A DNA stretch of 64,000 nucleotides from CAYMPW01 sp964558505 (GTDB lineage: Archaea > Thermoplasmatota > Thermoplasmata > Methanomassiliicoccales > Methanomethylophilaceae). Location of the stretch: the NCBI GenBank assembly GCA_964558505.1, contig CAZLEI010000002.1, forward strand, positions 1 through 64,000, written 5' to 3'. The position numbers and the translations under genes were made by a program. Shown here one piece after another: positions 40,162-49,121 of this stretch (position 1 is its first letter; every line of letters starts with the position of its first letter). The notes under the pieces were generated by a model. The model saw only the letters and a list, made by a program, of their open reading frames with translations, was not told the origin of the DNA and made no database searches.

Positions 40162-42471
40162 TCAGTTCTGGAGTTTCATCCTGAGGGTCCTGAGGTCCTT
40201 CAGGATGACCTTCTGCTCAACGGATGCGATGAGCTTCTTGGTCTTGATGAAGGTGTCGGGGTTCAGGGAGACGGAGTCGATGCCCTGCTCCACGAGGAAT
40301 TCGGTGAACTCGGGGTACACCGAGGGGCCCTGTCCGCATATGCTGACGGTCTTGCCGTTCTCGTGCGCCACTTTGATGAGGTGCGCTATCGCCCTCTTGA
40401 CCCCCTCGTTCCTCTCGTCGAAGTAGCCCATGCGTCCGAGGATGTCGGAGTCGCGGTCGCTGCCCATGGTGAGCTGGGTCAGGTCGTTGGACCCGATCGA
40501 GAATGCGTCGCAGTACTTGCAGAACTCATCGGCCATGAATATGTTGACAGGCACTTCTGCCATGAAGTAGAGCTTGAAGTCCCTGCTCCTCCTGAGGCCA
40601 ACGTCCTCCATGAGCTTGGTGATCTCCTTGACCTCCTCCACGGTCCTGACGAACGGGAGCATGACGTACAGGTTCTTCATTCCCATCTCGTCCCTGACCT
40701 TCTTGATGGCCTTGAGCTCGCAGACGAATGCCTCGCGGTAGTTCTCGGAGACGTATCTGGAGCATCCCCTCCATCCGATCATCGGATTGGATTCCATGGG
40801 CTCGTAGTCGGCACCGCCCTTCATGTCGCGGTACTCATTGGTCTTGAAGTCCGACGTCCTTAGGACCACCGGTCTGGGATAGAACGCCCTGGCGACCTTC
40901 CCTATGCCTTCGGCGAGTTTCGTGATGAGCTCCTCGCTCCTCCCGCTTTCGATGGCGGCCATGGGGTGCTCTCCGATGTAATTGGTGAAAAGGAACTCGC
41001 TCCTCATCAGACCGACGCCGTCGCAGGGGAATTTGGCGACCTCTTCTGCTTTCGTGGGCATGCTGAGGTTGACCATGACCTTGGTGCCGGTGGGCGGGAT
41101 GTACTCCGCGGCCGCCACGGATGCTGCGGGGGTGGTCTCGGTCTTCTTCTTGATCTCGCCTTTGTATACGGTACCGGTCGTTCCGTCGACGGTGATGACC
41201 ATGCCGTTGGCCAGGATGTCCATGGCGTTGCCGGTCCCGACAACGCAGGGCGTGCCGAGCTCTCTGGATATGATCGCCGCATGGCAGGTCATCCCTCCTT
41301 CGTTGGTGACGATCCCGGCCGCGCGGCTCATGGCTGGGACCATGTCGGGCATGGTCATGGTGGTGACCAGGATGTCCCCGTCCTTGACGACGTCCAAGCT
41401 CATGCTCTCGTCATACATTATGACCCTGCCGGTGGCGAGACCGGGGCTGGCCCCGAGCCCGGTGGTGATGATGTCGTCGTCGGACACGTCCATCTTGGAG
41501 ACCTCGCTCTCCTCGGTGCTGCCGACTGCAGTGATGGGCCTGGCCTGGACGATGTACGCTACGCCGTCCTCCACGCACCATTCCATGTCCATGGGCTTGT
41601 CGTAGTGGATCTCGATCTGGCGCCCGATCTCGGCGAGTTCGAGGATGCGGCTGTCGTCGACCTTCTGGACCTTCTCCAGTTCTGCGGGGATGTTCTCCTT
41701 GACGGTGTTCCCCTTGGGACCCTTCGTGTACTTCCATTTCTGGGTGGAGATCCTCTTGTTGGTGATCTCCATGGTCGATTTGTCCACATTGTATGTGTCA
41801 GGTGTGACCTCTCCGCCGACGATCGCCTCTCCGAGGCCATAGCCTCCCTCGATGACGATGTTCTTCTTGCCGGTGTTCGGGTCTAGGGTGAACATGATGC
41901 CCGAGATCTCGGAGTTGACCATCTTTTGGACGACGACGGCGAGTTTGACCTCCTCGTGGGCATAGCCCTGTTTCTCGCGGTACGCTATGGCGCGGGCAGT
42001 GAACAGGGAGGACCAGCATTTCCTGACCTTGTCGAAGAGGTCATCCAGGTCACCGACGTTGAGGTATGTCTCCTGCTGACCGGCGAAACTGGCGTCGGGC
42101 AGGTCCTCGGCGGTGGCGCTGGACCTGACGGCGACGAAGCCCCTCTTCTTGGGGAAGAGGAGCTTGTAGCTGCTCGTGAGCTCTTCCTTGAGGTCTTTCG
42201 GTATCTCGCAGGTCTCGAAGAGGTCCCTGATGCGTTTGGACGCATCGGTGAGGCTCTGATCGGAGTTCCTGTCGATGCCGGCGAGCTCGGCATCGATCTT
42301 CTCCATGATCTTGCTCTCCCTCATGAAATAATCATATGAAGCAGTGGTGAGGACGAATGCTCCCGGAACCGGGAATCCGGCGGAGGTCAGCTCCCCCAGG
42401 TTCGCTCCTTTCCCGCCTACAGCGGGAATGTCTGTTACACGCAGGTCTTTTACATCGATGATTTTCTTCAA
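40162..42471 (-). CDS. ppsA: Phosphoenolpyruvate synthase
   Basis: This enzyme makes PEP from pyruvate and ATP, the entry to gluconeogenesis. The 769-residue protein has an N-terminal ATP-grasp part (VGGKGANLGEL, AVRSSATAEDLPDASFAGQQ), the phosphohistidine swivel domain with catalytic His397 in GGMTCHAAI, and a C-terminal PEP-binding barrel ending CGQGPS...SLNPDT. I chose TTG at 42471 (LKKIIDVKDL): GGGGGATC lies upstream and a TATA box (CATATTATAG, minus strand, about 42548-42557) precedes it, whereas the next ATG upstream would lie before the promoter. It is divergent from porGDAB. Confidence 0.95.
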   Translation of the reverse strand: MKKIIDVKDLRVTDIPAVGGKGANLGELTSAGFPVPGAFVLTTASYDYFMRESKIMEKIDAELAGIDRNSDQSLTDASKRIRDLFETCEIPKDLKEELTSSYKLLFPKKRGFVAVRSSATAEDLPDASFAGQQETYLNVGDLDDLFDKVRKCWSSLFTARAIAYREKQGYAHEEVKLAVVVQKMVNSEISGIMFTLDPNTGKKNIVIEGGYGLGEAIVGGEVTPDTYNVDKSTMEITNKRISTQKWKYTKGPKGNTVKENIPAELEKVQKVDDSRILELAEIGRQIEIHYDKPMDMEWCVEDGVAYIVQARPITAVGSTEESEVSKMDVSDDDIITTGLGASPGLATGRVIMYDESMSLDVVKDGDILVTTMTMPDMVPAMSRAAGIVTNEGGMTCHAAIISRELGTPCVVGTGNAMDILANGMVITVDGTTGTVYKGEIKKKTETTPAASVAAAEYIPPTGTKVMVNLSMPTKAEEVAKFPCDGVGLMRSEFLFTNYIGEHPMAAIESGRSEELITKLAEGIGKVARAFYPRPVVLRTSDFKTNEYRDMKGGADYEPMESNPMIGWRGCSRYVSENYREAFVCELKAIKKVRDEMGMKNLYVMLPFVRTVEEVKEITKLMEDVGLRRSRDFKLYFMAEVPVNIFMADEFCKYCDAFSIGSNDLTQLTMGSDRDSDILGRMGYFDERNEGVKRAIAHLIKVAHENGKTVSICGQGPSVYPEFTEFLVEQGIDSVSLNPDTFIKTKKLIASVEQKVILKDLRTLRMKLQN

Positions 42472-42756
42472 GTGTCGATCCCCCGTCAAACCAGAACAAG
42501 TTTCGGGCGGCCTCGCCGCCTTGCTTATCTTGTGAATGGTGTAGGCTATAATATGGTTTGCCGTGCGAAGGGGTTTCACGGTGATTTGTACGTACGTAAA
42601 AACGTCCGTAAAAAATTTCGATAATCGTAGAGAATATTACGAATATCAATTGTAATTAGGTTTTTTTCTCTGTTTTGCATAGAAAATCATATCAAAGGTC
42701 TTCTCAAAATACAAGAGTATATATCACATACCGCAATTTCCGTCTAAGTGGTTCCC
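42472..42756. promoter_or_regulatory. Divergent regulatory region between ppsA and porGDAB
   Basis: The ppsA side has a TATA box near 42552 and, close to the predicted transcription start, a perfect GC hairpin GGCGGC-CTC-GCCGCC (42506-42520). The por side has TATA GTATATATC (42718-42726), giving a leader of about 8 nt. Between them lies a tandem 12-nt repeat, ACGTACGTAAAA/ACGTCCGTAAAA (42590-42613), containing the palindrome TACGTACGTA, a candidate site for coordinate control. Confidence 0.55.
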
Positions 42757-43314
42757 ATGGACATGGAAATACGTTGGCATGGAAGAGGCGGTCAGGGAGT
42801 GGTCACTGCAAACGAGATCCTCGCCGAGACGGCCATCAGCGCGGGAAAGTATGTGAAAGCTTTCCCCGAGTTCGGACCTGAGAGAATGGGCGCACCCATC
42901 AAAGCGTTCACCAGGATATCCGAGAATCCGATCAAGATCCACAGTCAGGTCTACGAGCCGGACATAGTCATCGTCCTGGACGGCACACTCGTCGGCAAGG
43001 TCGACCTCACCGGCGGGCTCAAGTGCAACAGCATCGTCCTGGCAAACTATGAGGGCACGCCTGCAGAGCTCAAGGCTGCGCTCGGCACGACCGTGGAATG
43101 TCACACCGTAGATGCGACCAAGATCTCCGTGGAGGAGATCGGCAAGCCCATGGCGAACACTGCCATCCTCGGCGCGCTCACCAAGGTCAGCTCGATCGTT
43201 TCCTATTCTTCGCTGGAAGACCAGATAACCAACAAGTTCGCGGGCAAGCTCCCCGACAAGGTCATCGTCAAGAATCTCACGGCCCTGAAGAGGGCATTCG
43301 AGGAGGTGCAGTGA
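42757..43314 (+). CDS. porG: Pyruvate:ferredoxin oxidoreductase gamma subunit
   Basis: This 185-residue subunit of POR has the family start MEIRWHGRGGQGVVTA and the conserved PERMGAPIKAF region. POR interconverts pyruvate and CoA with acetyl-CoA and CO2 using ferredoxin. The start at 42757 was chosen over a GTG 9 nt upstream because of the promoter distance. It is the first gene of porG-porD-porA-porB, the usual archaeal order; its stop overlaps the porD ATG. Confidence 0.95.
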   Translation: MDMEIRWHGRGGQGVVTANEILAETAISAGKYVKAFPEFGPERMGAPIKAFTRISENPIKIHSQVYEPDIVIVLDGTLVGKVDLTGGLKCNSIVLANYEGTPAELKAALGTTVECHTVDATKISVEEIGKPMANTAILGALTKVSSIVSYSSLEDQITNKFAGKLPDKVIVKNLTALKRAFEEVQ

Positions 43315-43580
43315 TGTCTTACAAAGATATGATCATAGGCGGCCGCGTGAACACGCCCGGCAGCGCGGAGGAGTTCAAGACAGGCGACTGGAGGTCCCTG
43401 GCGCCGCAGGTCGACATGGAGAAGTGCATAGACTGCCTCACATGCTGGATCTACTGCCCCGACGACTGCATAATCATCAAGGACGACAAGATGGCAGGCA
43501 TCAAGATGACCCACTGCAAAGGCTGTGGCATCTGCGTCAACGTCTGTCCCAAGAAGGCAATATCGATGGTAGGTGAGTGA
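43314..43580 (+). CDS. porD: Pyruvate:ferredoxin oxidoreductase delta subunit
   Basis: This 88-residue ferredoxin-like subunit holds two 4Fe-4S clusters through CIDCLTCWIYCP and CKGCGICVNVCP, which relay electrons from the TPP site to external ferredoxin. The ATG overlaps the porG stop (TGATG) and the porA start follows its stop after 2 nt, so the four subunits are made in a coupled way. Confidence 0.95.
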   Translation: MSYKDMIIGGRVNTPGSAEEFKTGDWRSLAPQVDMEKCIDCLTCWIYCPDDCIIIKDDKMAGIKMTHCKGCGICVNVCPKKAISMVGE

Positions 43581-43582
43581 AT

Positions 43583-44743
43583 ATGAAGGATATAGCAATC
43601 AACGGCGACTCCGCCGTCGCACTCGCGTGGAAGCAGATAAATCCCGATGTGTGCGCGGCCTACCCGATCACGCCTCAGACCATAATCGTGGAGAGGTTCT
43701 CCGATTTCGTGGCCGACGGCGAGGTGGACACGGAATTCGTATGCGTCGAGTCCGAGCACAGTGCACTCACGGTGTGCACAGCATCCGCATCCGCGGGCGC
43801 CAGGACGTTCACCGCCACGGCATCCCAGGGACTTGCGTACATGTGGGAGATGCTCCCGATCGCCTCCGCCATGAGGGTCCCGATCATCATGGCCGTGGCG
43901 AACAGGGCGGTCAGCGGGCCGATCAACATCAACAACGACCACGGCGACGTCATGTCCGCCAGGGACTGCGGCTGGATCACGCTCTTCTCCGAGAACGTCC
44001 AGGAGGCCTACGACATGTCCATCATCGCACCCAGGATCGCGGAGCACCACGATGTGCAGCTCCCTTGCCTGGTGAATCTGGACGGTTTCATCCTCACGCA
44101 TGCGATCGAGAGGATGACCCCCGTCGAGACGCAGGACGTGAAGGCATTCGTCGGCGAGTACAAGCCCCTCTACCCCCTGCTCGACTACAAGAACCCGGTG
44201 TCCCACGGACTGATGGACGCCCCGGACTTCTACTATCAGCACAAGTACCAGATGGTCGAGGCGATGAAGAAGGCCTACGATGTGGCCGTCAAGGCGTTCA
44301 AGGACTTCGAGAAGATCACCGGAAGGAAGTACCAGCCGGTCACGGAGTACATGTGCGACGATGCGGAGTACATCGCCATCGTCATCGGTTCGACCTTCGG
44401 CACCATGAAGGCCGCCGTCGACGAGCTGCGCGCAGAAGGCCATAAGGTCGGTTGCGCCATGCCACGTCTCTTCAGGCCCTTCCCCGAAGCGGATTTCATG
44501 AAGGTCATGAAGGGCAAGAAGGCCGTCGCCGTTATGGACAAGCACCTCAGCGTCGGAGCCTACGGGCCCTTGTTCCCCGAGATAGCGGCGGCCGCGATCA
44601 GCCTCGAGTCCATCCCTGGGATGTACAACTACATCTACGGATTGGGCGGGGTCGATGTCACCGTCAATCAGCTGAAACAGGTCTTCGTCGAGATGGAGAC
44701 CGGCAAGTCCCAGAAGATCAACTTCCTGGGGGTGAAGATATGA
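43583..44743 (+). CDS. porA: Pyruvate:ferredoxin oxidoreductase alpha subunit
   Basis: The 386-residue alpha subunit begins MKDIAINGDSAVALAWKQINPD and contains the conserved substrate-domain segment AAYPITPQTIIVE and EHSALTVCTASASAGARTFT. It provides domains I and II of POR, including residues that contact pyruvate and TPP. The next gene, porB, starts within its stop codon (ATATGA). Length is normal. Confidence 0.96.
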   Translation: MKDIAINGDSAVALAWKQINPDVCAAYPITPQTIIVERFSDFVADGEVDTEFVCVESEHSALTVCTASASAGARTFTATASQGLAYMWEMLPIASAMRVPIIMAVANRAVSGPININNDHGDVMSARDCGWITLFSENVQEAYDMSIIAPRIAEHHDVQLPCLVNLDGFILTHAIERMTPVETQDVKAFVGEYKPLYPLLDYKNPVSHGLMDAPDFYYQHKYQMVEAMKKAYDVAVKAFKDFEKITGRKYQPVTEYMCDDAEYIAIVIGSTFGTMKAAVDELRAEGHKVGCAMPRLFRPFPEADFMKVMKGKKAVAVMDKHLSVGAYGPLFPEIAAAAISLESIPGMYNYIYGLGGVDVTVNQLKQVFVEMETGKSQKINFLGVKI

Positions 44744-45690
44744 GCACGATGTCACTGAAAGATCTGAACAAGCTGCCCGTGAGGCTCACGAGCGGACACA
44801 GGCTGTGCGCCGGATGCGCGGAGTCCATCATCGCCAGGCAGATCCTCATGAGCACCGAGTGCCCCGTGGTGGCCACCAGCTCCACAGGATGCTTCGAGGT
44901 GTCCACGACCATCTACCCGTACACTTCCTGGAACATACCCTGGATCCACACGGCGTTCGGGAACGGCGCGGCCACCTGCGCCGGTGTCGAGGCCGCTTAC
45001 CAGTCTCTGAAGAGACAGGGCAAGATCACCGAGGAGATGAGGTTCGTCAACTTCGCCGGAGACGGCGCAACGTACGATATCGGCCTTCAGGCGCTCTCCG
45101 GAGCGATGGAGAGGGGCCAGCAGATGATGTTCGTCTGCCTCAACAACGAGGCCTACATGAACACCGGCATACAGAGGTCCGGGGCCACCGGAACCGGGGC
45201 GTCCACCACGACCTCTCCCGCCGGAGCGGTCTCGCCCGGTAAGAAGGAGTTCCCCAAGGACATGACGGCAGTGATCGCAGCCCACAACGTGCCGTATGCC
45301 GCTCAGGTCTCCCCCCACAACTGGAGGGACCTGATATCCAAGGCGAACAAGGGATTCGAATGCGGAGGCCCGTCCTTCATCAATGCGATATCGCCGTGCC
45401 CCAGGGGCTGGAGGTTCGCATCCGGTGACACGATATCGATATCGAAGCTCGCCGTGGAGACCTGCATATGGCCTCTCTACGAAGTGGAGTACGGCACGGA
45501 TTACACCCTCACCGCCGAGAGCCTTAGGATCGCCGACGGCAAGACCGAGAAGAAGCCGGTCACCGACTGGTTCGAGGCACAGGGCAGGTACAAGCACCTG
45601 AAGCAGGACAAGTGGGAACCCCTCGTCGAGAAGATCCAGAATGAGATCGACAGGCGCTGGGACAGGCTCATAAAGCTGTCCAACCTCTAA
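44740..45690 (+). CDS. porB: Pyruvate:ferredoxin oxidoreductase beta subunit
   Basis: The 316-residue beta subunit binds thiamine pyrophosphate and the proximal cluster. It shows the cluster cysteines in HRLCAGCAE, the TPP motif GDGATYDIG...NNEAYMNTG and the downstream Cys in ISPCPRGW. The ATG at 44740 overlaps the porA stop. It is the last gene of the operon, ends in TAA, and is followed by a strong terminator. Confidence 0.96.
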   Translation: MSTMSLKDLNKLPVRLTSGHRLCAGCAESIIARQILMSTECPVVATSSTGCFEVSTTIYPYTSWNIPWIHTAFGNGAATCAGVEAAYQSLKRQGKITEEMRFVNFAGDGATYDIGLQALSGAMERGQQMMFVCLNNEAYMNTGIQRSGATGTGASTTTSPAGAVSPGKKEFPKDMTAVIAAHNVPYAAQVSPHNWRDLISKANKGFECGGPSFINAISPCPRGWRFASGDTISISKLAVETCIWPLYEVEYGTDYTLTAESLRIADGKTEKKPVTDWFEAQGRYKHLKQDKWEPLVEKIQNEIDRRWDRLIKLSNL

Positions 45691-45698
45691 ACTTCAAC

Positions 45699-45720
45699 AG
45701 GGCCTTCGGGCCCTTCTTTT
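45699..45720 (+). terminator. Terminator of the porGDAB operon
   Basis: AGGGCC-TTCG-GGCCCT followed by TCTTTT, a stable tetraloop hairpin with a T tract 9 nt after the porB stop. Confidence 0.88.
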
Positions 45721-46129
45721 CGATCATGGCGGTGTTCGGTCGCGCCTATGATCTGTGCGGGATTCAACCGCATGTTGACGGCGCAGGCGATATCCCTCCG
45801 CTTCCGCGGATGCCCATACGTCTTGCGATGGCCATCGAGGCCTCTGGATGGACGGTTCGGTATCAGAACACCACTCCAAAGATATCTCTCGATGAGCTCG
45901 AAAGTGTCATGATGCCGATCATGCTGTCGAAGTGGATTGCGTTACGCTCCTGAAATATGCTGCCGACACAAAGTTATGCACTACTCCTGGATTGGCAATG
46001 CATCCCCAACGTTGCCGGGTTGAAAATAAAAAATGAAAATAATGAAATTAACTTCAACACTATTCAATACAAATGAAAATATTGAAGTCTAGTGCAATAT
46101 TTTTATAATCATTCGACATTACAATATAC
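45721..46129. other. Gene-free region before the first DUF4143 ATPase
   Basis: The first half has normal base composition without a supportable gene. The last 130 nt are very AT-rich with several GAAAAT/TGAAA repeats, and contain the TATA element TTTTTATAAT (about 46100-46110), some 25 nt before the ATG at 46130. Confidence 0.5.
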
Positions 46130-47323
46130 ATGGAGGATCAATTGGTACTGAGAAAGGATTATCTCGACCGCCTCGCGGGGTGGAAAGACCGGACGGATGT
46201 CGTGAAGATTGTCACCGGCATGAGACGTTGCGGTAAATCCACTCTATTAAAACAATTCATGGACATTCTTCGCGACGAAGGTCATGGTGCCAACATCGTC
46301 TGTATCAACTTCGAATCCAAAAATTTCAAAAACATAAAAAACAACGACGATCTCGATGCATTCCTCGAGAAACACATGAAGAAAGAGCGCATGTATGTGG
46401 TACTGGACGAGATACAGAGGGTGGAACACTGGGAACTCACCATCAATTCGTTATCGGTCGATTATGATGCCGACGTGTACATTACTGGATCCAACGCACA
46501 CATGCTGTCCTCGGAACTGGCCACATATCTGTCAGGACGTTATGTCGAAATCAAAATGCTCCCGCTTTCATTCGGGGAGTATCTTCAACTGCATCCGGCG
46601 AATGCGCAAAAACCGATAGATGGGAGGTTCCTGGACTATATGACCACCGGTGCCATTCCGATGGTGGATCCCGATGACAGAATCCGCACCGACGAACTGT
46701 TGCAGGGAATATACTCCACGATACTAAGGAAAGACGTGTCGACACGTCTCGGACTCGCCGACTATCGCACACTGGATGAGGTTGTCATGTTTCTCATGTC
46801 CAATGTAGGAAACATCACGAGCAGCGCATCCATATCGGAAGCATCATCCACATCCCCGGCAACAGTGAAAAGATATCTTCAGGGTCTTGAAGATGCGTTC
46901 CTGATCTACAAAGCATATCGTTATGACGTTCGCGGAAAGAAGATGCTGAAGACAACAGAGAAATACTACGCCGCAGACACGGGAATGCGCAACTCCATAA
47001 TCGGGGGAAACAGCGACATAGGGCGTGTGATGGAGAACGTCGTTTTCCTGGAGTTGTTGCGCAGAGGGTACAAAGTCACGTCAGGAAGCCATTACGACCG
47101 TGAGATAGATTTCGTAGCGACCAAAGAAGACAGATTGGAATACTACCAAGTTTCGCTCTCGATACTCGACGAGACGACTTATGAAAGGGAAGTGAAATCT
47201 CTGGACTCGCTCAGGGACAGTTTTCCGAAGACCATACTCACGATGGATCGCGTAATAGGAACTCCGCCCAATGGGATACGCGCGGTGAACGTGATCGACT
47301 GGATACTCGAGATGGACGGATGA
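46130..47323 (+). CDS. AAA ATPase with DUF4143 domain (copy 1)
   Basis: The 397-residue protein has Walker A GMRRCGKST (about 30-38), Walker B YVVLDEIQRV, sensor region YITGSNAHMLSSELATYLSGRY, and a C-terminal DUF4143 part ending with the nuclease-like segment DREIDFVATKEDRLEYYQVS. These proteins are widespread in archaea and anaerobic bacteria, often in multiple copies, and their role is unknown. Codon use is more A/T-rich than in neighbouring genes, which suggests recent acquisition. A TATA box gives a leaderless start. It is convergent with a second family member at 47802. Confidence 0.88.
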   Translation: MEDQLVLRKDYLDRLAGWKDRTDVVKIVTGMRRCGKSTLLKQFMDILRDEGHGANIVCINFESKNFKNIKNNDDLDAFLEKHMKKERMYVVLDEIQRVEHWELTINSLSVDYDADVYITGSNAHMLSSELATYLSGRYVEIKMLPLSFGEYLQLHPANAQKPIDGRFLDYMTTGAIPMVDPDDRIRTDELLQGIYSTILRKDVSTRLGLADYRTLDEVVMFLMSNVGNITSSASISEASSTSPATVKRYLQGLEDAFLIYKAYRYDVRGKKMLKTTEKYYAADTGMRNSIIGGNSDIGRVMENVVFLELLRRGYKVTSGSHYDREIDFVATKEDRLEYYQVSLSILDETTYEREVKSLDSLRDSFPKTILTMDRVIGTPPNGIRAVNVIDWILEMDG

Positions 47324-47365
47324 GAGGCGCACTCGGATGAAGGGTAACTTTCAAGTCCGGTCCCT

Positions 47366-47775
47366 GTGCGACAGGAGAAGTTCAATGGATGGATCGTCTG
47401 AAAAGACCGCCCCATCTGTCTGAGGTGACTATACCGAGGCATGCGCGATCGGAAACGGTTGGGTGTGAAGCCCCCGGAACAACAAGGTGGGATACAGGTA
47501 CGGATGCAATCAACCGCAAGGGTAGGCAGGATATGGCTGTGTAATGTTAATCTCTACAGGGGCCCGTAATACTTGATGAGCGAAACCGTGATGATACACT
47601 CTGCCAAAAGGCCGGAGGAGGACACGAGATATAGGAACGTCTCATGTCAGGCAGACATACCGCCTCTCGGTCTGTAGGAGACGCCCAAGGTCTGCACAAT
47701 TATCCTATCATTGGGAACCAGGAAACTCTGACGCCCCTAGAGCCGAAAAACGATGGGGTGTCTTTATCCGACTTC
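47366..47775 (+). mobile_element. 5' fragment of a group II intron (domain I), no reverse transcriptase
   Basis: The segment starts with GTGCGAC, the consensus 5' end of group II introns. It contains blocks recognisable from domain I of bacterial group II introns such as Ll.LtrB, in the same order: AATGTTAATC (about 47542), TCTGTAGGAGA and then a TTGGGAACCAGGAAAC-like block. The recognisable part ends near 47775, just before the end of the next gene. Domains II-VI and the intron-encoded protein are absent, so it is 3'-truncated and cannot splice. It lies on the plus strand between two convergent ATPase genes. The 3' boundary is approximate. Confidence 0.78.
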
Positions 47776-47801
47776 ATGGGAGCGGACTCGGCAGGTCCTC
47801 T

Positions 47802-49016
47802 TCACAGATCCGCACCGTCGTCCCCTCCCAGGAGCCAGTCTATGACATCTTTGACGTCGATCCCATCCTCTGTTGTGGAATCGGACCACGCGTTCATCAT
47901 CAACAATGTTTTGCGGCGATGGTCCTTGATCGCCCTCAGCGGCGAGAGCTCCCTCTCCCTGGTACCCTCGTCCTGGTACCCGAGGCATACCTGGTAGTAC
48001 TCTCTGCCGCGCATCGGCATGTCGGCGACGAAATCGACCTCCTTGGAATTCCAGGTGCCCACCTGCACATCATACCCACGTCTCGTCAGTTCCAAGTACA
48101 CGATGTTCTTCAGCACCCTTCCCAGGTCCTGGTCCTTGAACCCCACCGACATGTTCCTGAGCCCCTGGTCAACGGCATAGTATTTCGGGGTCGGCTGCAG
48201 GACGGTCGATCTGAGGTTGAAGCGATCGGCGCGGTATATCAGACACGCCTCCCTCAGCAGATCCACGTAGCGGTCCACGGTGTTCCTGTGGATGCCGTCG
48301 AGGCCGTCGGATACGTTCTTGATCGCTATCGGGTTGCCGACGTTGAACATCAGATACTGCACGATGCGCTCTAGATCAGCGGGGTTCCTGATATTCCCGC
48401 GTGAGATTATGTCCTCGTAGATTATCGAGTTGTGGAGGTCTCTCAGTGTCGAAGTCAGCGCCGTGGGTCCCGCAGATGGATCCACAGCAGGGAAACCGCC
48501 ATAACGGAGGAAGTCGGAGAACACTGCCTGCTCCCTCCTGCCGTCACCGCGCAGCTCCATGTATTCTGCGAACGATAGCGGGAGCATGTTGATGGAGATG
48601 TAGCGCCCGGTGAGGAACGTGGACAAGTCGCTTGAGAGGATGTGGGCGTTGGACCCTGTAATATATATGTCCGCCTCGGAATCCACCATGAGGGCGTTGA
48701 TGGACCTTTCCCATCCCTCTATCCTCTGCACCTCATCCAGGAACACGTAGAACCTCCCCTTCGCGGGCACTTTGGATTCAATGTATTTATTGAGGTCGCG
48801 GTGATCCTTCATCTCATCGTAATCCGATGATTCGAAGTTCATTTGCAGGATCTCACTGCCATCCACGCCTGATTTGATAAGTCTCATGATGTATTGGTCG
48901 AGCAATGTGGATTTGCCGCATCTCCTAACGCCCATTATCACCTTTACGAATTGGGTGTTGTCGCGGAAACGCTCGAGTTCATTCAGGTATCCTTTGCGTT
49001 CGACAGTTTTCATCAT
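47802..49016 (-). CDS. AAA ATPase with DUF4143 domain (copy 2)
   Basis: This 404-residue paralogue of the gene at 46130 has Walker A GVRRCGKST, Walker B YVFLDEVQRI, the YITGSNAHILSSDLSTFLTGRY segment and the C-terminal DUF4143/nuclease-like part with KEVDFVADMPMRGREYYQVC. Codon use is closer to the rest of the window than that of copy 1, so the two were probably acquired separately rather than by a recent duplication. ATG at 49016 or 49013. The upstream 100 nt (49017-49121) are AT-rich and promoter-like. Confidence 0.88.
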   Translation of the reverse strand: MMKTVERKGYLNELERFRDNTQFVKVIMGVRRCGKSTLLDQYIMRLIKSGVDGSEILQMNFESSDYDEMKDHRDLNKYIESKVPAKGRFYVFLDEVQRIEGWERSINALMVDSEADIYITGSNAHILSSDLSTFLTGRYISINMLPLSFAEYMELRGDGRREQAVFSDFLRYGGFPAVDPSAGPTALTSTLRDLHNSIIYEDIISRGNIRNPADLERIVQYLMFNVGNPIAIKNVSDGLDGIHRNTVDRYVDLLREACLIYRADRFNLRSTVLQPTPKYYAVDQGLRNMSVGFKDQDLGRVLKNIVYLELTRRGYDVQVGTWNSKEVDFVADMPMRGREYYQVCLGYQDEGTRERELSPLRAIKDHRRKTLLMMNAWSDSTTEDGIDVKDVIDWLLGGDDGADL

Positions 49017-49121
49017 GATATGCTATCTTGTTAAAAATATATTATTGTGTCGTTTATGATATACATTTTTAACTATTATAGTAATGAATGTACATTATGA
49101 TATTATATTACATCCAGAGTT

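Noticed and set aside
45726..45953. Possible 75-codon gene after the por terminator
   Set aside because: It begins right after the terminator, has no promoter or ribosome-binding site and no resemblance to any family.
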